From positions 124,001 through 188,000 of the forward strand of contig JAJQZP010000253.1 of assembly GCA_025403435.1 (NCBI GenBank): a DNA stretch of 64,000 nt, given 5' to 3'. Position 1 is the first letter of the stretch. Each line of letters opens with the position of its first letter. This DNA is from Artocarpus heterophyllus (Eukaryota > Streptophyta > Magnoliopsida > Rosales > Moraceae). The notes below the pieces were generated by a model. The model worked only from the letters and a program-made list of their open reading frames with translations, had not been told where the DNA came from and did not search any database. Shown here piece after piece: positions 43,139-54,299 of this stretch. The position numbers were made by a program, and so were the translations under genes.

Positions 43139-43640
43139 TTTTTTTTTTCCTTCCTTCTTTTCTATCTCTTTCATCCCCGTTTCTCTTTCTTCCTTTATCT
43201 CTCTGTTTCCCACCCCATTTCTCTCTCATCCTATCCTTTGCCAGATCCTTAAAGCTGTCTGTTGGCGACGATCGTAGGAGTATGCAGGAGAAGCTGCTAG
43301 AGTTATGGCCCGTGTTGCGCGAGGATGAGGGTTGGAGTTGCGAGGCCAGAATCGAGCAAAGCTGTCGGAGTCGCTAGGGAGAAGCAGCGATCTTCACCGG
43401 AGAAGCTGCTGGAGTCACGTGAGGAAGAGTGCCAAAGTCAAGAGACCGAAATCGAGCAAAGTTGCCGGATTAGTGACAGAGAAGCTATTGAAGTCGCGAA
43501 GAAAGACACTGTCGTTGCTGTGGAAAGCATCACCAGAGTCACGCGGGGACATCAGTGTCATCTGGAGTTATTGCCAAGGTTAGAGAAAAAAGATGAGGAG
43601 AGAGGAGGAAAGGGAGAGAGAAAGTGAATCTAAGGTTTTT
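43139..43640 (+). other. GC-richer island with internal duplication, preceded by a pyrimidine tract
   Basis: A CT-rich stretch (43139-43235) leads into a segment where GAGAAGCTGCT(A/G)GAGT and GA(A/C)ATCGAGCAAAG(C/T)TG each occur twice, about 110 bp apart. An open frame at 43325-43627 crosses it. Its charged composition comes from the repeats and matches no family I know. Candidates are a transposon-carried gene fragment or a non-coding repeat. Confidence 0.4.
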
Positions 43641-46600
43641 TTTGAGGAGGCGAAAAAGTTATAAGTAAACTTAATTTTAGTGTTTAAAAAGAGAATATGA
43701 TAAAAAAAATGTCATGTATTTTAATATTTTAAAAAATGTATTATTTATTTACACTAACATTGAATTTGTGCTATGTGGCACAATTTCTCTTGTATATATG
43801 TATAGAAATGAATGTATGTACGGAAGTTTCTTTTTCTTTTTTTCTTTTTATTTTTTTCCTTTTGTTTATTTATTTATTTATTCATTTTTTACTTGTTGCT
43901 TCATTTTTTAAAATTTTTTGTCTTTTTTTTATTTGCATATTTAGTCCTTCATTTTTTCTCATTTTTGTGTTTTTTCCTCCTAAATTTTCCAATTAGCAAC
44001 CTTTCTTCTTTTAAGTATTCTATGCTTAACTTTTTTTTTATATATACCAAACGACCAGGAGAGTAATAAAATAAAACTAAATTTTATAAAATATATATAT
44101 TTTATCTTTGTATCTGGAAAATACGAGTCTGTGCGTGCTTCTCACTGGTCATTGCAAAAGAAGCAAGGAATAAAGTAGGAATAGGATCTTCTTTTTTCTA
44201 GAAAATGAGTATAGCGGTATAGCATCGCACTTTTTTGTCCCTCTCTTTTTTCTTTTTCTGTAGGCCATACTGTGAAAGCTTTATGACCTAATTAACGTAT
44301 AGGCGTTTCTAGTTCGTACATATTAGGGAAAGCGACATTGCTATCTTAATCATGTTGATCTGGAAGACGTCATAAATTTGGTAGAACATGATTTGATCAT
44401 AAACCGAGCCTTTTGAGCCTCAGGTTATGTATTGGTTACTTTGTGTGTTTTGATCCCTGCGTTATGTAATTGTATTACTTGTTTTAGAAAAAACGATGAT
44501 TCTGAACGTATATGTTTATAGCAATCTATAAATATTTGCATATTCAGAACATTATGTGGTAAAAGCTATCTTTTCCTTACTAGCATTGTTGTTATAAAGG
44601 ACAATTTAGAATCCTTGTGCACATGTAGCAAGAAAAAAAATTACGAATCTTTTTAACTCCTACTTATGGCGAATTCTTTCCTCATACGAAATTACTATAA
44701 GAGGAGTGAACAAACAAATTAGCACAGAACTTCATAAATATTTTTTTAATTCCATTAATGGGGTTCAAACTTTGGATCTCTAAAAGTAGGGCTAAAACCA
44801 TATTTTCTCACAAGAGATGGCCCCATCTAGAAGGTGGTATTATAACCCCTATAGTTATAAAACATTTTTCCTAGAGACACGGGTGTAGACCTATAATTAC
44901 AACTTAATAAGTATTTCATTAGATATTTTTGCAAGAACAAAAATTAAGAGAAATCAAACGAGTATTAGGCAGCTCCCAAGAATGAATGAATCAGTAAGAT
45001 ATCTTGTCTTCTGAAACTGTTTTCCAAAGTGAGATATAAAATAAAGAATTTCATCTTGGAATATTTATGGTTTGTTAAATAGCTTTTTGTTTTTTGGTCC
45101 AATTCATAGTGTGAGCATGCATACTAAAGCTGACACAATTCTAGCCACCTCAGGGATTGATTAAAGGTAAATATCACTTTGGATTGATTCTATTCGTCCT
45201 TTGACAAAAGATGAAACATTATTGGGACCCCCCACGTTATCTTTTTTTCCCCCATTGTCCTGCATAGAGTACGAGTTCTTGTCTTCTTGACTCTGGGAAA
45301 AACAAAGTCTAATATATATATATTTTTGTTTTTTTCCTGCACGTAGTCTGGTTCTTTTTACTCTGTACATATAAAGACTAATACATGTGTGTCACACCAA
45401 GTTTTTGATCTTTTTACCTAGTTAAATATCCAATTTTCAGTTTAATGACATAATTTTCTTTCCTCCAGTCTGTAATTTGTAACGTCATTATGCATGTGTA
45501 ACACGTTGAACTACAACTTCCAAGCCTTATTGTGCTTTGTTGAATCATACCTAGCCTTTACGAATACTGGCAGATTGTGACCTTATTGTGACCTTTTTTT
45601 AATATATATATATATATATATATTTCCCTTTTTTAGGAACTAAAATTACTTAAACAATAGAGAGAATAAATACATTGTGTTTTTTTTGTTGGTTGTTAGT
45701 CCAACATTTTTTTTTTATGAGATACACACGTGATTTAAATAAAAGGAAGAAAACAAATTTGCACTAATGCGTCACTTTCTCACGGTGTCGGTCGTCATTT
45801 TAAAAGAACTTTTATTGGGTAATTATTGTTGAACAAAAACAAATAATCATTGGTTTCGTATTTTTCTGCTCGAATGTATCTATATCTGATTTTTATTACA
45901 AGTAACCCGTAAACCCTAAAAATATCTATTCACAAATGCTACGTACTTCAAAAAACAAAAAAAAAAAGAAGAAGAAGAAAACTTAAGAGTCTTAGAGAGG
46001 ACCAGATTAGCTAGGAGTTTCAAGATATTTTTGTTCCGAGTATAAAACTGAAAATAAGAAATTTTTTAGAATGCTGTTTGAACCCTTTCTACAAATTAAG
46101 TGAGTGTTTAAAAGTAAGAAAAAGGTGAAACTGTATTTATTTATATTTATAAAAATATGTGTACGTTGGAGTATTGTTTAGAGAGAATATATAAATATCT
46201 TAAAGAAGAAAAGTGAAAACTCTTTTTTTTTTTTTGCTTACAAGTTTGACAGCTTATACTGCCTAACAGCTCATTAAATTTAGATAATTAATTGATTCCA
46301 TATCTGATCACTTGAGTGCCCGTGTTTTCTGTTTTGTTGCTTTAGCCATTTGGTCAAGAAGTTTGGTGCAGAAATTGTTTATTTATACACCTGCCACCTT
46401 TTACTTTTGTTTCACATTATCACTATCTCCCTTTAGTATGCTCTTTGTTAATCATTCGGGGGAAAAAAAAGTGGAGTGAATAGGTACTTCCTTGTCATCT
46501 CCATTTTGTCCTCGTCTTTAAAATAATATGCTATATATATAGAAAGTTCCACTAAACGATTGCTATTTGACAATTTAATTGCCAATTTTAGTGAAAGCAA

Positions 46601-46672
46601 TAGATCCCCGTGTATATATGTATGTGGCATTATTATACATACATATATATATATATGTGTGTGTGTGTATAT
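43641..46672. other. Intergenic, no supported gene
   Basis: T-rich tracts at about 43830-44040 create open frames of Phe/Leu-rich nonsense. No repeat with ends was recognised. A (TA)n tract is at about 45602-45621. Confidence 0.45.
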
Positions 46673-46823
46673 ATATATATAATAAAACATATTCGTCTAT
46701 CACAGGAGCGAACCTTATTGTGCCCTATCATATAACACACATACACACACACACATATGTATATATAATAAAACATATTCGTCTATCACAGGAGCGAACC
46801 TTATCATGCCCTATCATATAACT
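46673..46823. repeat. Tandem duplication of about 86 bp with TA/CA microsatellites
   Basis: AATAAAACATATTCGTCTAT plus CACAGGAGCGAACCTTAT occurs at 46681 and again at 46767, exactly 86 bp apart, separated by ACACAC and ATATAT runs. The copies are nearly identical (TTGTG against TCATG), so the duplication is recent, probably by slippage. Confidence 0.93.
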
Positions 46824-47514
46824 AATTCCGGGGAAGGGCAACGAGAATAACGTGATTGCTTTTTTACTGGTAACCAGAAAATAAAATTAGATTAAGAAAA
46901 GAGGTTCATTCGATGCGTATTGTTTACAAAAAAAGTAATTTGCATTCTTTCTTTTCGTTTCAATCCTAAACTTTAAATGGAATAGACTAATAGAACGGGC
47001 AAAACCATAGGTTTAAGACATAAATACAAGAAAACCGGTTGTCTTACATATTTTGGTTTTCGACGGCTGCAGAAAAAAAGTGCTGTGTTAGTAACTTTTT
47101 TTCTTTTTATTGGGTAAATGGTGTCTGTTATCATCTTAAAAGAAGAGAAAGAAGAGAAATAGTAGTTTTAAAATAAACGAAAGAAAAAAAAATCTAACAT
47201 AATTGAGTGAAGTCCAACTACGGTAAAGACCAACTATTCCTAGTCCAAAGCACATTATGTAATCATCATGACGTTAATAATTTACGTACGTGTTAACTCG
47301 TTAGTAAAAAATACTACGAGTTTTTTCAGCTCATATTATATCACAGATCATCACGTGAAGTTTTCTACTTGCACTTGATGGAAAAGAACAAAAACAAAGA
47401 AGCAAAGCTTATCATTGTCACATAGAGTACTCATGAAGCAAATTAATATAAGAATAGAATCCAACTTCTGTCCTTGACATGAAGCAACAAGCACACATTT
47501 CAAACTAATCAAAG
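46824..47514. other. Upstream region of the first LRR gene
   Basis: AT-rich, with a palindromic G-box CACGTG at 47352-47357, about 160 bp upstream of the start codon. No TATA box could be chosen with confidence. Confidence 0.4.
47352..47357. promoter_or_regulatory. G-box (CACGTG) upstream of LRR gene 1
   Basis: A perfect CACGTG palindrome in the proximal promoter. G-boxes bind bZIP and bHLH factors. Functional only by inference from position. Confidence 0.45.
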
Positions 47515-48840
47515 ATGTCCTCCCTCCCCACATTTTTTCTGTCACTGTTCATCCTACTCGCAACTTCCTCCCCCGGACTTGTACTCTCCCAACAAACATG
47601 CCCTCCGCCGCCCCCTCCTCGTCCTTTGATCCAACGGACCCGTCCCCGCCCACCGTTCTACCGGGCCGGCCTAAACCTATTGCCCACTCAACCAGCAAAC
47701 AACCCCGGACCCCTGGCCAACAGGGCCAGGATCCTCTTCATCACTCAAGAACTCAAGCGCAACATAACCTACGACCCTTTCAACTACACCGGCACATGGG
47801 TCGGCAACAACTACTGCCTCTTCAAGGGCTTCTTCTGCGACACCGTCCCCGACCTCAACATCACCGGCCTCGCCAGCATTGACTTCAACCGCGCCCGATT
47901 CGGCGGTCGTTTCCTCAACTTCTACCGCTTCATTCGCAACCTCCCCGACATCGCCCTCTTCCACGCAAACTCGAACAACTTCTCCGGCGTCATCAATCGC
48001 AACCTCAACAAGCTACGCTATCTCTACGAGCTCGACCTCAGCAACAATAGATTCCTCGGAGGCTTCCCTGCCAGCGTCCTCGATGCCAGCAATTTGACCT
48101 TCGTCGACCTCCGTTTCAACCGCTACGCCGGCTCCGTTCCGCCTCGGCTTTTCAACATCGACACCGATGTGCTTTTCATCAACAACAACGGCTTCAACGG
48201 CACAATCCCGGCTGCCACATTCGGGAACACTCCCACGATTTATCTCACCCTGGCCAACAACATCTTTTCTGGCACGATCCCGAGCAGCATCGGTCGTGCT
48301 AGGGGCACCCTAAAGGAGGTTATGTTCCTCAACAACCGGCTCACGGGCTGTCTCCCTTACGAGATCGGCTACTTGCGCGGTGCCACGGTGTTCGACGCCG
48401 GGTCGAACCTCTTGACTGGCCCAATTCCTCAGTCATTTGGTTGCTTGAAAAAACTGCAGTTCTTGAACTTGGCCCATAACCAGTTTTACGGCCCGATCCC
48501 GGAGTCGGTGTGTAGGCTGCCGAATGCTTACAACTTTACGCTGACGTATAACTTCTTTACGCAAGTTGGTGTGCAATGCAGGAGGTTGATTAGGGCCGGG
48601 AGGCTTCATGTTGGAAGGAACTGCATATTCGGACTTCCCAACCAGAAATCAGCGGCTGAGTGCAGTCGTTTCTTCGCTAGAGCAAGGACTTGCCCGCTTG
48701 AGAGCACTTTCACCATTGTTCCTTGTAATGTCGCCACGACGGCGTCGTTGGTGGAAGGTCGGAAACTTGCCTCGATAGACGAGATTGAAGCCCCTCCGCC
48801 GCCCCGGACCTATGCTGCGCTGGAGAAGGCTAACCACTGA
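47515..48840 (+). CDS. Secreted LRR protein, At4g06744-like (LRX lineage, no extensin tail)
   Basis: Intronless, 441 aa. The start at 47515 gives a clean signal peptide (about 1-25). A short proline run (30-36) precedes an N-terminal cap with a Cys pair at 101 and 108 (WVGNNYC...FFC). About nine or ten plant-type LRRs span 118-350, with repeats such as YLYELDLSNN and the [13 protein letters not shown] segment. A conserved Cys-rich C-terminal cap follows (Cys355, 370, 383, 393, 404; RNC.FGLPNQKS). LRX proteins normally continue into a Ser-Pro extensin domain that anchors them in the wall and bind RALF peptides. Here the protein ends about 37 residues after the cap, with only a PPPP remnant at 427-430. 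It is probably an apoplastic or wall protein. Very high GC3 compared with its paralogue at 53040. Family is secure; partner and role are inferred. Confidence 0.93.
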   Translation: MSSLPTFFLSLFILLATSSPGLVLSQQTCPPPPPPRPLIQRTRPRPPFYRAGLNLLPTQPANNPGPLANRARILFITQELKRNITYDPFNYTGTWVGNNYCLFKGFFCDTVPDLNITGLASIDFNRARFGGRFLNFYRFIRNLPDIALFHANSNNFSGVINRNLNKLRYLYELDLSNNRFLGGFPASVLDASNLTFVDLRFNRYAGSVPPRLFNIDTDVLFINNNGFNGTIPAATFGNTPTIYLTLANNIFSGTIPSSIGRARGTLKEVMFLNNRLTGCLPYEIGYLRGATVFDAGSNLLTGPIPQSFGCLKKLQFLNLAHNQFYGPIPESVCRLPNAYNFTLTYNFFTQVGVQCRRLIRAGRLHVGRNCIFGLPNQKSAAECSRFFARARTCPLESTFTIVPCNVATTASLVEGRKLASIDEIEAPPPPRTYAALEKANH

Positions 48841-49559
48841 TTATATTATCTATTTGGTATTATGTTTAAATAAATAAGCTGCCTTGCCCGTGTTTTTTAA
48901 GTGTTTTTTTTTTTTTGGTTAGGAGAAAAAGTTATTATTGGTGTTTTTGAAGTTAAAGAGTTTGCAATTGCACATTGCCTTCAGGTGTCCTATTGTCCAT
49001 TTCACTGCAAGGTTTTGAACCGAATCATAAAATAAATTTAACTCCCCTCCTCGTCCGGCGACAATTGGTTGTGGGTTTATCTTCATGCGATCGAACACTA
49101 CTTTGAGCTGGACGATCTTTGGTCCAGTGTGCTGTATTATGTATATTTTAGATTGTGTTGAAATGGTCCTTTCATTTCAGGGGGAAAAAATGGAAATTAT
49201 GTAATGACTGAAATTAGTGAAATAATATTTTAGTTTTTTTTCATTAATATGATAATATTTTGGGCTCTTTTCATTTTTATTCCCATATTTTTAGGTTATC
49301 AAAAAAATTATATATCTTGTATTTTGAACTTTAACAATTTTATACCTTCATGTTTTAAATTACGTCCAATTTTGATTTTAATTTTGTAAAATACTTAAAT
49401 GTCCTTCGTATTTTAGAAATTTTAAAATTTTCTCATTTTTTTATATATTTTTAATTATTCTTTAACGATCTTTAGGTCTTTTGTGATCAAATATTTTAGT
49501 TAATTAAAGCAAACATATGCTCCTGAACTAGTACATGTCGTCTTTCATTTTAAAGCATA
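48841..49559. other. 3' flank of LRR gene 1, no gene
   Basis: Presumed 3' UTR followed by AT-rich DNA. Nothing further recognised. Confidence 0.4.
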
Positions 49560-51130
49560 CTTTCTTTAAGGAAAATGACATCTCGTTTTGAATTTGACAG
49601 CTTGCTTTCCGTTTACTAAAAACCGAACATGTTTCTTGCTGTTTATACGGGAATCGGTACGTCATTTGTTGTCTATTTCTTTCAACTGAAGTATGCAGTT
49701 GTGCACTGTCGGTTGTAATTCATAAAACAGACCACGTTAAATTTTCTTGTAGGAAAAAAGATTATGTCGTTTGGAGTTTCATTCGCACCCATTTAAAACT
49801 TTATCGTTATAGGAACAACATGTAGTTTATTTTTTTTCAGGATCTCTTCTGGTTAATGATATACTGGATGTCGTTCTTTCTATTAACGACATCGCATATT
49901 TTAGAAAGAGGTTGTATGCTGTCACTAAATAGTGTTCTCGTTTTTAAGCTTTTTTGTCGTTTTCACATTGTTGTCGTTTATCATATTGTTGGTTTTATGT
50001 TTTTTGTTTTCGTTTTTCAATGTGGTCGTTTATCAAGTTTATGCGATTTCACACTATCGCAATTCCTGTTATTGCTATTTATTAATGTTGTTGTCGTTTC
50101 ACATTGTATTGTCGTTTTTATGTTTTTGACGTTTTGATGTTGCTGTCTTTTGGCAGGTCGCTTCCGTCTTCATGTTGATGTCTATTTATGTTTTTGTGAT
50201 TTTTTGATTATAATGTTTTTTTTTTAAAGTTGATATTCTTTTCCATTTAATTGCACGTTTCATTTGAGGTGGTTGTTGTTTATCCAAATTGATATCGTTT
50301 GTTTTATATTTTATTCTCGTCTTTTGTTATTTTTTTTATTATTGTCGTTTTTAAGCATTTCATCATTTTTTTTTAAGTGCATTTCTTCAATTTTTTTTTA
50401 TTCTATAGAATTCCACCATAGTTGAAAATTTGGAAGTGGAACTGTAAGATCTGGTGGTCAAAAACTTATCGCAGATGTATAAGCGGCTCCGTATCTCTGA
50501 AGCCATTTAATTTGTTATTCTGATGCGCCATAAAGAGTATTTGATAACCTAGTTAGAATTATGAGATATAAATTTAAAATATTATAACATATAAGAGTTT
50601 TATATGAGAGCATGTTTTTATGTTATTGTAACAGTTAAAACCATACACAAAGCCACTAAAGGCTTAAGCCCTCCCCCCTCAAATTTTTTATTTTTAAATA
50701 ATATTTATATATGAATATATATTGTATCATGTGTATCAAGGTAAAAATTTAAAATTAAATCTCACAGCCCCTTAAAATTTTTGTTTACTTTTTAGCCCAC
50801 AAAAACAAAGATTTTTGGCTCGTTCACTTGTTAGAACTTAAATGTCAGAAGGTGTATGTCAAACACACTCTTAGTCTCTGTTTTAGTTAATTTTTACTTT
50901 TACATTTTCTGAAGATGGGGATGGAGCTGCCTCTGGGGCACCTGGTTGTCGTTTATAAAACGACGTAACATCTCTCAAAAATTTGTCGTTTGATAATTTA
51001 TACGCTGTGTCTAAAGCTAGAAAAAGATTGTCTCCTAAAAAAAGTTGCTTTTCAAGTTAAAGGAAATCATGTCATTTCACCTATGAGTATTTGTTGTCGT
51101 TTATTCTAAAAAACGACATATTTTTTTTAC
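49560..51130. repeat. Possible degenerate CACTA-type element with GTCGTTT subterminal repeats
   Basis: TGTCGTTT and its complement AAACGACA recur many times in two clusters (about 49570-50150 and 50940-51120). Some occur as back-to-back palindromes (GTCGTTTATAAAACGAC near 50950, GTCGTTTATTCTAAAAAACGAC near 51096). Dense short palindromic subterminal repeats are characteristic of CACTA transposons. No CACTA termini, 3-bp duplication or transposase was found, so the class is tentative. Open frames at 49856-50137 are repeat artefacts. Confidence 0.4.
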
Positions 51131-51567
51131 GGGAAATGTTGCTGCATGTGTCCGTCGGTGGCGAGCTAGGTGGAGGTGGCATTTTTTAAAAACTAAAATT
51201 TGACTCTTTAAATTTTATAATTTTTGTATTATGGTTCTACTGAGATTTAATATTTTTATATATGTCTTTACTGATTTTTAGAACATTTCTAATGCAAATG
51301 CTATAGTGTTGTGCTAATGTTAAGTATTGACATTGGAGCATAGAAAACAGTCTCCAATTTAATGTCATTCCTTATATCAAATTTGTTATAAGCTAAACTT
51401 GGTAGTTTTTTATATTTTCAAAATAAAAGATATAAAATGAAAAAATAAAACTCTGGTGAGAATATCCTTATTGTTAGTGCATTTTTTTAAAACTATATGT
51501 ATGACTAGAATCATATCAAAATAACAAGGATATGTAAAACAAATATATCTCTTTATATATATTTATA
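51131..51567. other. Intergenic, nothing recognised
   Basis: AT-rich filler between the GTCGTTT clusters and the MITE at 51568. Confidence 0.4.
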
Positions 51568-51727
51568 GGGTGTTTGGGAGCAATTGGTTTGAATCAATTT
51601 GGGTTAAACCTACTATATTATGTAAAAGCTTCACATTGCAACTCACTTTTTCCTAATGCTATAACATGTGAGAGCTTTATAATATAACAATCAGAAGTTT
51701 TGGTTAAAACCGGAAAGCCCAAACATC
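51568..51727. mobile_element. MITE of the GGGTGTTTGG family, 160 bp
   Basis: Starts GGGTGTTTGGGAGC and ends GAAAGCCCAAACATC, pairing imperfectly. ATA lies directly outside each end, a possible 3-bp target duplication. Non-coding. Confidence 0.65.
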
Positions 51728-53039
51728 ATAATAAAATTAAATATTTCATGAAAAAACCTACCGGTATAATATTTTTTATAACATAAAACTCTCAATATGT
51801 ATTTAATATTTCTCGAAGAATATTGTGATGTAATTTTTATGTCATTTATTCTTAAAAAAAAAAATGTCCGCCACTGCCCCCACTGAAATGAATGTCTACT
51901 CCACCACTTGTATACGTATAAGCCTAACCCGCGAACTAGATCCAAATATCGGTATTTTTTCAGTATAGGAGATTTTGCAAATGAAAATATGGATCGGGTA
52001 TAACGTTCTTCTTTCTTCTTTCGTCAAGGATCACTAGAAAAACAAGACTTGAACTAAATTGCTCTTTCTGATGGTTTTATCTCATATTGTGTCTCAATTC
52101 AATTCCTAATTAAAGCCCCATAAAGGCAATCCATCTAAAAAGTGCAGTAAGACAAATTTCATATAATCATGTTTTGTGTGCCTTTATCAGTAGCATAAGA
52201 TAAAAACCAACTATGTCCCTTTAAATATAGCAGGATCAACAAATTGCAAGAGAGACAAGTACATCTATAATGTTCTTTTAAATTGTGCACTAATAGATCG
52301 TGGTCACTAAAATTCTGATGGCTGCGCCTAGCTGGACCCAATTATACTTATATCCGCCACAAAGAAAGTGGCACTGGAATGTCCAGCACAAAAGTAGGAA
52401 AATTGAGACTTTAAAAATTGATAGGATTTATTAGATGCTGACCGACCAATCCACAATCAACATTAAAGAACACAAGTCTGCTATTACCACAAAATAAAAT
52501 CTATTCTCAGTTTACTAGTTTCAATATCTTATAATAAAGAACTCATAATTTCAATAACCCATAAACTTGTTTTGCGTGGACAAAGACATTGGATTGCTTA
52601 TAGGTAAAAATTAGAATTAGATCCGGTTGAAACTGTTAATTATTTTTTCTTACAAAATTTAAATTAAAATTAAGTACATTTCCAAACGTCTTATAGCCTT
52701 TTGAAAGCCTCAACAAACAAAAAGTGGCTACTCCATATTACTCAGCATTGTTTTCTCCCATTCTTGATCCAGCATCACCACTTGTGGCCCACCACGCATA
52801 GCACCAAACAAAACATTTTATTTAGTATGACAAAACAAAAGTATAAAATTTGATAAAAGAAGTGTTGTGATCAAACATATTAAGTGCATAACGGATACAA
52901 AACAGTTCTATCATGTCTCCCTATTTCTGATGCAGCCATTCTTCTTATTGTGCTTGAAACCCCCCAACATTATCCTGCCTTTCCAATCTTTTGCTCTCAA
53001 AAACCTGCTTATACAAACACAAACACCACAAAGGAAAGA
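51728..53039. other. Upstream region of the second LRR gene
   Basis: AT-rich with no gene. The reading frame of the LRR gene stays open back to about 52884 but has no ATG there, so this part is taken as 5' UTR and promoter. Confidence 0.45.
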
Positions 53040-54299
53040 ATGACTCTAATCTTCTCCATCCTATTAGCCTCTCTCATTCTCAACGCTCTGCCACATTACG
53101 CCGAGAAACAAACTGTCGAGTTCGTCACTGGCCACCATCGTAGGCTGCCGCCGCCGCTGCAGCCACCACCATCACGACCAAACACGGTGGAACTTCTCGA
53201 ATTCACAGACGAAAGGCTTGCCGTAGTTTACCCTGTTATCCAAAAATTCAAGTCCCTCATCACCTCAGATCCTTTCAACATCACCAAGACTTGGGTTGGC
53301 TCCGACGTCTGCAACTACACAGGCTTCTACTGCGAAAGCCCTCCAGACAACGCCTCCGCCACGGCCGTTGCTTCCGTCGACTTTAACGGCTTCCAACTTT
53401 CCGCTCCCAGGCTTGACGGCTTCCTGGACCGGCTTCCTGACGTAGCTCTTTTTCATGCAAACTCAAACAACTTCTCAGGAACTCTCTCTCCCAACATCGC
53501 CAAGCTTAAGTATCTCTATGAGCTTGATATCAGTAACAACAAATTCTCTGGTTCCTTTCCCAATGCTGTTCTGGGCATGGAAAGCCTGAGTTTCTTGGAC
53601 ATAAGGTTTAATCTCTTCACCGGCTCGGTCCCACCTCAGATTTTCACGCTGATAAATCTCGAAGCCCTCTTCATCAACAACAACAATTTCATGCAGATAA
53701 ATCTTTCTGATAATCTCGGAATCAGCTCTCACATCATTTATCTAACCTTGGCAAACAACAAGTTCGTTGGACCAATTCCGACGTCGATTGCAAAACTGTT
53801 TTCCTCAGTGACCGAGGTTTTGCTTCTCAACAACGAGTTAACCGGCTGTCTTCCCTACGAAATCGGATTTCTAAAAGAAGCCGTAGTGTTTGACGTTGGT
53901 AACAACCGGTTGACCGGTCCGTTACCGTTCTCGCTCGCTTGTTTGGTGAAGGTTGAACAGCTCAACTTTGCCGGTAACTTGCTGTACGGCATGGTGCCGG
54001 AGGTGGTTTGTTATGAGCTGAAGAACTTGGCCAACTTTTCACTGTCCGATAACTATTTCATGTATGTTGGTCCTCTTTGTAGGAGATTGATAGAGAGAGG
54101 TGTTCTCGATATTAGGAGGAATTGCATTCCTGAGCTTCCATACCAGAGATCCGAGGAGGAATGTGGGGCTTTTTTTTCGTATCCTAAGAGGTTTTGTCCC
54201 TACATGTGGTCTTATAATCTCATTCCTTGTGAGCCTTTTTCTGATCAGTTTCCATATTCTCGTGCTTCATTGAGCCCTCAAGAGCCTTCCCCACACTGA
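53040..54299 (+). CDS. Secreted LRR protein, At4g06744-like (paralogue of the 47515 gene)
   Basis: Intronless. The ATG at 53040 is preferred because it is the first in frame and opens a signal peptide ([18 protein letters not shown]), giving 419 aa. The frame is open further upstream only from non-ATG codons. A small [10 protein letters not shown] patch replaces the longer proline run of the paralogue. The same parts follow: Cys pair in WVGSDVC...FYC, LRRs with [10 protein letters not shown] and [10 protein letters not shown], the [18 protein letters not shown] segment, and the C-terminal cap [14 protein letters not shown]...CPYMW...IPC. It stops shortly after the cap, so no extensin domain. 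Shared order with the 47515 gene, same strand and 4.2-kb spacing support an old tandem duplication. Codon use is less GC-rich. Wall or apoplast location is inferred. Confidence 0.93.
   Translation: MTLIFSILLASLILNALPHYAEKQTVEFVTGHHRRLPPPLQPPPSRPNTVELLEFTDERLAVVYPVIQKFKSLITSDPFNITKTWVGSDVCNYTGFYCESPPDNASATAVASVDFNGFQLSAPRLDGFLDRLPDVALFHANSNNFSGTLSPNIAKLKYLYELDISNNKFSGSFPNAVLGMESLSFLDIRFNLFTGSVPPQIFTLINLEALFINNNNFMQINLSDNLGISSHIIYLTLANNKFVGPIPTSIAKLFSSVTEVLLLNNELTGCLPYEIGFLKEAVVFDVGNNRLTGPLPFSLACLVKVEQLNFAGNLLYGMVPEVVCYELKNLANFSLSDNYFMYVGPLCRRLIERGVLDIRRNCIPELPYQRSEEECGAFFSYPKRFCPYMWSYNLIPCEPFSDQFPYSRASLSPQEPSPH

Noticed and set aside
43714..44066. Three overlapping frames rich in Phe and Leu
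   Set aside because: Products of poly-T and TTTA runs, without homology or a plausible start context.
36708..47514. Search for tRNA, rRNA, CRISPR or organellar inserts
   Set aside because: No cloverleaf-type GTTCGANNCC context, rRNA block, spaced direct repeats or plastid/mitochondrial gene was seen here or elsewhere in the window.
47598..48097. Alternative plus- and minus-strand frames inside the first LRR gene
   Set aside because: Shadows caused by its high GC3; the LRR frame alone has signal peptide, repeats and Cys caps.
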